Source: Arthrobacter terricola (GTDB lineage: Bacteria; Actinomycetota; Actinomycetes; Actinomycetales; Micrococcaceae). Taken from it: a DNA stretch of 64,000 nt. The notes beneath the pieces are model-generated. The model was not told the DNA's origin and searched no databases. It worked only from the letters and a program-made list of their open reading frames with translations. Shown piece by piece: positions 62,027 to 64,000 of the stretch. Every line of letters begins with the position of its first letter. Position 1 is the stretch's first letter. Location of the stretch: assembly GCF_004354015.1 (NCBI RefSeq), contig NZ_SMRU01000027.1, forward strand, positions 1 through 64,000, read 5' to 3'. The translations under genes and the position numbers were made by a program.

Positions 62027-63165
62027 GGCGCCACGCTATCCGGGCTGGAGCCATCGGGACGAATGTGTGTTGGCCGGAGCAATCGTTCCCGGAGGCGCTG
62101 TGCCGGTTTCTCGACCATCACACTGCTCAGGTATGCGAGCGGACAGACGAGGACCAGTGCGGCAGCTGCGAAGGCGAGCGGAGGGACGTGGGAGGGCAGC
62201 CTGAGAGCCGCGAGCAGTTGTTGGATCGGCCAGCCGTAGATGTAGACGCCGTAGGAGATGTCGTGGCGTGACCCGATCCTGGACGCGACGGGAAGGGAAC
62301 CGATCGAGAGGACTGCGTAGGCGAGGGGCAGTGGTGCCAGGGCCGGGCCAAAGCCGCTGGAATAGGCACCCCAGACGGCCACCACCGCGAGCAGGCAGGG
62401 CAGCGCGCCCATCCTGATACGGTCCCGCATCGCGGCCAGAAGGGCGCCAGCCATGAAGATCGCGATGAGGGGCAGGACAAATTCGGTCCGGTCTGGCCCG
62501 AAGCCGCCGGCCATGATTTTGCCTGCGACGGCACCGCTTGCCGCGGCGAACAGCCACAGGGCGGCTACGGTGGTCCCGTTCCCGTCAGGAGTCCGACGCC
62601 GGACGAGGAAGACAACGACGCCGATGAGGATGTAGCACAGTGTCTCCCATGTCAACGTCCACAATGGGCCATCCCAATCGAAGTGGTCGTTGTTCCCGAA
62701 CAGGGAGGTCCCGATCGGTGGCGTCTTCATGACCCCGATGAGCAGCCCAAGGGCCGCCTCGAGGAAGACGGTTGCCCCTGAAAGGCTGTAGTGTCCGCCG
62801 GTGATGAGGGCTCCGGTCGGGGCCGCGACGAAAGCGACGAGCACCGCGGACACGGCAAGGCCGGGGTAGATCCGCAGAAACCGTGCGGTGACATATTCAA
62901 TCGCCGTCGACCGTTCGGCGCTGATCGTGATGAGGTACCCGGAGATCGCGAAGAACCCCATGACGCCTGCCGTGCCGAGCTTGATCCCGAACAGCGCCGG
63001 TTCCGGACCGTAACCGCCGAGCCACCAGGCATGCGAAACAATAACGCACGCCGCAAAAACGAGGCGCAGGGCATTGAGCGAGTTGCCCCGTGTGCGCAGC
63101 GCTTCACCGATTGAACGGGTCCCCGACAGCTGGTGCGGGAGAGTCCGGATCGCGTCCATCATGGT
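62023..63165 (-). CDS. Acyltransferase 3 family membrane protein
   Basis: About 380 aa with ten or so membrane segments. SLNALRLVFAACVIVSHAWW is the diagnostic opening with the catalytic His, GFFAISGYLITISAERSTA and RIYPGL follow the family pattern (OafA/ExoZ). Such enzymes O-acetylate cell-envelope sugars or exported metabolites. I chose ATG 63165; ATG 63273, which overlaps the alpha-galactosidase stop by 20 bases, would add 36 residues. It is followed by the coupled GNAT gene. Confidence 0.88.
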   Translation of the reverse strand, partial: TMMDAIRTLPHQLSGTRSIGEALRTRGNSLNALRLVFAACVIVSHAWWLGGYGPEPALFGIKLGTAGVMGFFAISGYLITISAERSTAIEYVTARFLRIYPGLAVSAVLVAFVAAPTGALITGGHYSLSGATVFLEAALGLLIGVMKTPPIGTSLFGNNDHFDWDGPLWTLTWETLCYILIGVVVFLVRRRTPDGNGTTVAALWLFAAASGAVAGKIMAGGFGPDRTEFVLPLIAIFMAGALLAAMRDRIRMGALPCLLAVVAVWGAYSSGFGPALAPLPLAYAVLSIGSLPVASRIGSRHDISYGVYIYGWPIQQLLAALRLPSHVPPLAFAAAALVLVCPLAYLSSVMVEKPAQRLRERLLRPTHIRPDGSSPDSVAP

Positions 63166-63253
63166 GCCCACTCGGCCCTTCTTTGGCAGGTGCGGCTCGC
63201 TGTCCTGCCCGAATTGCAGTGACACGGGCAGGACAACAGGCCTTGGTCCGTAT

Positions 63254-64000
63254 TTAGTCGGTTGCCCGGACATGCAGGAGCAGCCCGTGTTCGGGGCTCA
63301 AGATCGGAAGCGGGAGCCCGACCTCGGTGAGGAACCGGCCCGGTGCCTTCGCACCCGTGCCCAGCCAGGCCGGCGGTGCAATCTGGTTGAAGGTGTTTTC
63401 CCAGTCGCCGTCAACGGGACCCGGCAGCACCGCTTCCACGATGTAGTCCCGTTCCGGGGCAAGACCGGGCAGTCCTATGCGTCCCGGTGTTTCGGCTGCC
63501 GTGGTACCAAGTGCCACCGCAGCGAAGAGCCCTTCGCTGCGGTCATGCGCGACAACACCGTGAAGGGCCAGGTTTGCTTCGGCCAAGTCCGCGTTGACTC
63601 GTTCACCTGTGTGGATCAGCCCACGGTGCAGTTTGTACAGCGCGATCGCACGGCGGAGGCTTTCGCGTTCGGCAGGCGTTGCCTGGCGGATGTCCCACTC
63701 GATGCCGAAGTGACCGAACAAGGCGGTAACGGCGCGGAACGAAATGTCATGGTAGCGGCCGGTGGTGTGCGAGTGCGTGGGGCCCACGTGAGCGCCGACG
63801 ATTTCGGGAGGGATCACGGCTTCGGTCCACCGCTGGATGGTCTGCCGTTCGAGGGCGTCGTTGCAGTCCGAGGCCCACACACGATCCGTGCGTTGCAGTA
63901 CCCCGAGGTCCACCCGTGCACCGCCTGAGGCGCAGGATTCGATTTCCACCTTCGGATGGGCCGCTTTGAGAGCATCCAGGAGCCGGTAGTAGGCCAGTGT
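63254..64000 (-). CDS. Alpha-galactosidase (GH36), partial 3' part
   Basis: The last about 248 residues of a GH36 enzyme; the 5' part lies beyond the window edge. The frame is open at 64000 (LAYYRLLDALKAAHPKVEI). GARVDLGVLQRTDRVWASDC then NDALERQ contains the acid/base Asp, and GAHVGPTHSHTTGRYHD, FGHFGIEWD are typical family segments. It removes alpha-galactosyl residues from raffinose-type sugars. The catalytic nucleophile domain is outside the window. It precedes the acyltransferase gene in the same direction. Confidence 0.93.
   Translation of the reverse strand, partial: TLAYYRLLDALKAAHPKVEIESCASGGARVDLGVLQRTDRVWASDCNDALERQTIQRWTEAVIPPEIVGAHVGPTHSHTTGRYHDISFRAVTALFGHFGIEWDIRQATPAERESLRRAIALYKLHRGLIHTGERVNADLAEANLALHGVVAHDRSEGLFAAVALGTTAAETPGRIGLPGLAPERDYIVEAVLPGPVDGDWENTFNQIAPPAWLGTGAKAPGRFLTEVGLPLPILSPEHGLLLHVRATD

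Noticed and set aside
1..64000. CRISPR arrays, tRNA or rRNA genes, riboswitches
   Set aside because: No regularly spaced repeats, cloverleaf sequences or conserved riboswitch cores were noticed when reading both strands; a tRNAscan or Rfam search would settle it.

Overview
The window looks like accessory DNA from a high-GC actinobacterium, most likely an Arthrobacter-type Micrococcaceae member. The reasons are the GC-rich codon use, frequent GTG/TTG starts, ATGA stop/start coupling, actinobacterial families (WYL regulator, zinc-finger serine recombinase, GH36 alpha-galactosidase, APH(6)-type kinase) and many decayed mobile elements. Species is inferred; no rRNA or housekeeping marker is present.

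Layout. 0-9.4 kb: an IS21-like end, then stand-alone genes (nucleotidyltransferase, tyrosine phosphatase, P-loop kinase, IS481 transposase, VOC protein with a divergent WYL regulator, GNAT, FMN reductase) and two eroded genes. 9.4-13.4 kb: a graveyard of Tn3-type pieces (frameshifted zinc-finger resolvase, tnpA with its centre deleted, tnpR without its catalytic arginines) enclosing an AAA ATPase and an unknown gene. 13.7-26.7 kb: a complete thiopeptide-type RiPP cluster resembling the lactazole system. It has an ArsR-like regulator, a small membrane protein, a very Ser-rich precursor, an ABC transporter, a tRNA-Glu-dependent dehydratase half, a pyridine-synthase/elimination-type protein, an RRE/F protein, a YcaO, a nitroreductase-like protein and an elimination-dehydrogenase fusion. 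Nearly all are translationally coupled. 26.9-36.1 kb: membrane proteins, an asymmetric heterodimeric ABC exporter behind two palindromes, a hydrolase, a P-loop kinase/GNAT pair and a phosphotransferase-like gene.

36.3-45.6 kb: a biosynthetic-looking region. It holds a P450 with an unusual I-helix, a ferredoxin-methyltransferase fusion, a prephenate dehydratase-like protein, a nucleotidyltransferase-like protein and a broken GT4 glycosyltransferase. Convergent to these are acetoacetate-decarboxylase-like and hydroxyacid-dehydrogenase-like genes and GT2/GT8 glycosyltransferases. 45.7-54.3 kb: an ABC ATPase with a truncated permease and a SAM methyltransferase, divergent from a tightly coupled six-gene operon (radical SAM with CX2CX2C, enolase superfamily, HAD, GGDEF-like, YdeI-like, phosphoketolase). 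I cannot match this combination to a described pathway; it is the best candidate for a new system. 54.6-58.3 kb: a decayed Tn554-like tnpA-tnpB pair. 58.3-64 kb: a LacI-type gene with an eroded HTH, APH(6)-like kinase, HIT protein, GNAT, acyltransferase 3 and the 3' part of an alpha-galactosidase running off the window.

A palindrome of the form CTACTCGAGTAG occurs in front of the ABC exporter (29264), twice (degenerate) in front of the radical SAM operon (48059, 48104) and as its 10-bp core near the LacI gene (59549), suggesting shared or related control. No tRNA, rRNA or CRISPR array was seen.
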